Below, one piece after another: positions 33,853 to 34,451 of a DNA stretch of 34,451 nt. The DNA is from Sphingomonadales bacterium (GTDB lineage Bacteria; Pseudomonadota; Alphaproteobacteria; Sphingomonadales; Sphingomonadaceae). The notes below the pieces were generated by a model that ran no database searches, had not been told where the DNA came from, and saw nothing but the letters and a program-made list of their open reading frames with translations. Position 1 is the first letter of the stretch; every line of letters begins with the position of its first letter. The position numbers and the translations under genes were made by a program. The stretch spans positions 1-34,451 of the forward strand of contig JAGWTB010000020.1 of NCBI GenBank assembly GCA_028869175.1, written 5' to 3'.

Positions 33853-34451
33853 ATGTTCGAACCCTTCCCCGGAAACTATGTCTGGAATCTCGCGGTCAAT
33901 CTCGCGCTGGTCTGCGGCGGCAACCATGGCGAGATCGACGAGGCCTGCCGCCCGGTGCGCGAAGCCGCCAAGGCCGGGGCGGATGCGGGATCGGCGCAGT
34001 TGTTCGATGCCTGGATCGCGGTCGCCGATCAGGTCGCCGCCAATGCCGCAGCCGACGAGGCGGCGGGCTACCATCTCTCCGCCGGGTCCAAGTACCTGCG
34101 CGCCTCGGGCTATTACCTCGCCGCCGAACGCCTGCAGAGCCGCGATTACGCGCCGCGCTGGGCGGCTTACGACAAGGGGCTGGAACTGTACCGCAAGGGC
34201 GCGGCGCTGCGCGGGCAGCATGTCGATTTCGTCGAGATTCCCTATGAGGGGTCGAGCTATACCGCGATCTTCGTCCACGATGGCTCCGGCACCCCGCGCC
34301 CGACGCTGGTTTCGGTCAACGGGCTCGATTCGATGAAGGAGCAGGTCAACATGGCAGGCCATGGGCTCGCCAATCTCGAGCGCGGGATCAACACCCTGTT
34401 CGTCGACCAGCCCGGCACCGGCGAGGCGATCCGCAAGCGCGGCCTGCCCGC
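33853..34451 (+). CDS. Alpha/beta hydrolase, N-terminal part (runs off right edge)
   Basis: ATG 33853 (MFEPFPGNYVWNLAVNLAL) follows GCGGAGCT. The frame is open for 199 codons to the window end and absent from the ORF track. An N-terminal helical lid region (about 1-110, CGGNHGEIDEACRP, YLRASGYYLAAERL) leads to the hydrolase core: VEIPYEGSSYTAIFVHDG, LVSVNGLDSMKEQ and TLFVDQPGTGEAI, the last being a common DQPG.G turn. This layout resembles 2,6-dihydroxypseudooxynicotine hydrolase/FrsA-type enzymes that cleave C-C or ester bonds. The nucleophile elbow lies beyond the edge. Confidence 0.8.
   Translation, partial: MFEPFPGNYVWNLAVNLALVCGGNHGEIDEACRPVREAAKAGADAGSAQLFDAWIAVADQVAANAAADEAAGYHLSAGSKYLRASGYYLAAERLQSRDYAPRWAAYDKGLELYRKGAALRGQHVDFVEIPYEGSSYTAIFVHDGSGTPRPTLVSVNGLDSMKEQVNMAGHGLANLERGINTLFVDQPGTGEAIRKRGLP

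Overview
The window looks like a chromosomal segment of a GC-rich alphaproteobacterium of the order Sphingomonadales (Novosphingobium, Sphingomonas or Erythrobacter-like). Pointers are a CrtI-type carotenoid desaturase close to what I remember of sphingomonad CrtI, a DUF2585 (UPF0314) protein, a large TonB-dependent receptor, a monofunctional prephenate dehydratase, IspG, and very tight operons with ATGA or TAATG overlaps. No species can be named from sequence alone.

Region 1 (1-2524) is an accessory, repeat-rich stretch with few genes. It opens with the 5' end of an IS630-like transposase running off the left edge (minus strand, absent from the ORF track). Next comes a decayed IS5-type transposase N-terminus interrupted by three tandem GTGTCCCCGGAATTGC units. 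Two small predicted membrane proteins follow, plus a glycine-rich fragment that resembles the tip of a polymorphic (Rhs-like) toxin. Two diverged copies of a ~147 bp element each lie downstream of one of the small membrane-protein genes. Heptad 'cgcaaagg' repeats occur at both ends.

Region 2 (2525-12831) is core-like. It holds a zinc-ribbon protein, a conserved hypothetical, a CHAP-domain secreted protein, DUF2585, a CrtI-like desaturase coupled to a small secreted protein and a LOG-family protein, and a Tat-exported L,D-transpeptidase-like protein. A ParD-ParE-GNAT operon, a retropepsin-like protease, ispG and a class 3 lipase follow.

Region 3 (12310-19600, minus) is one long overlapping operon: DUF4129, DUF4350, MoxR ATPase, DUF58, SpoIIM-like, RDD, then two GNAT acetyltransferases. 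This is the conserved MoxR/DUF58 membrane-complex neighbourhood. pheA and a divergent membrane-anchored diheme cytochrome c follow.

Region 4 (21866-28377, plus) is a sulfate uptake operon (sulfate-binding lipoprotein, CysT, CysW, CysA, YezD-like) followed by a TonB-dependent receptor that may bring a sulfur-containing or unrelated substrate across the outer membrane.

Region 5 (28512-34451) is a divergent catabolic locus. On the minus strand are fumarylacetoacetase-family hydrolase, cupin, GlcG/HbpS-like protein and SDR. On the plus strand are a HisD-family dehydrogenase, an SDR and an alpha/beta hydrolase cut by the window end. It looks like a pathway for an unidentified hydroxy- or oxo-acid. 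A palindromic intergenic repeat sits between hisD-like and the second SDR and appears to supply the latter's ribosome-binding site. I saw no tRNA, rRNA or CRISPR array.
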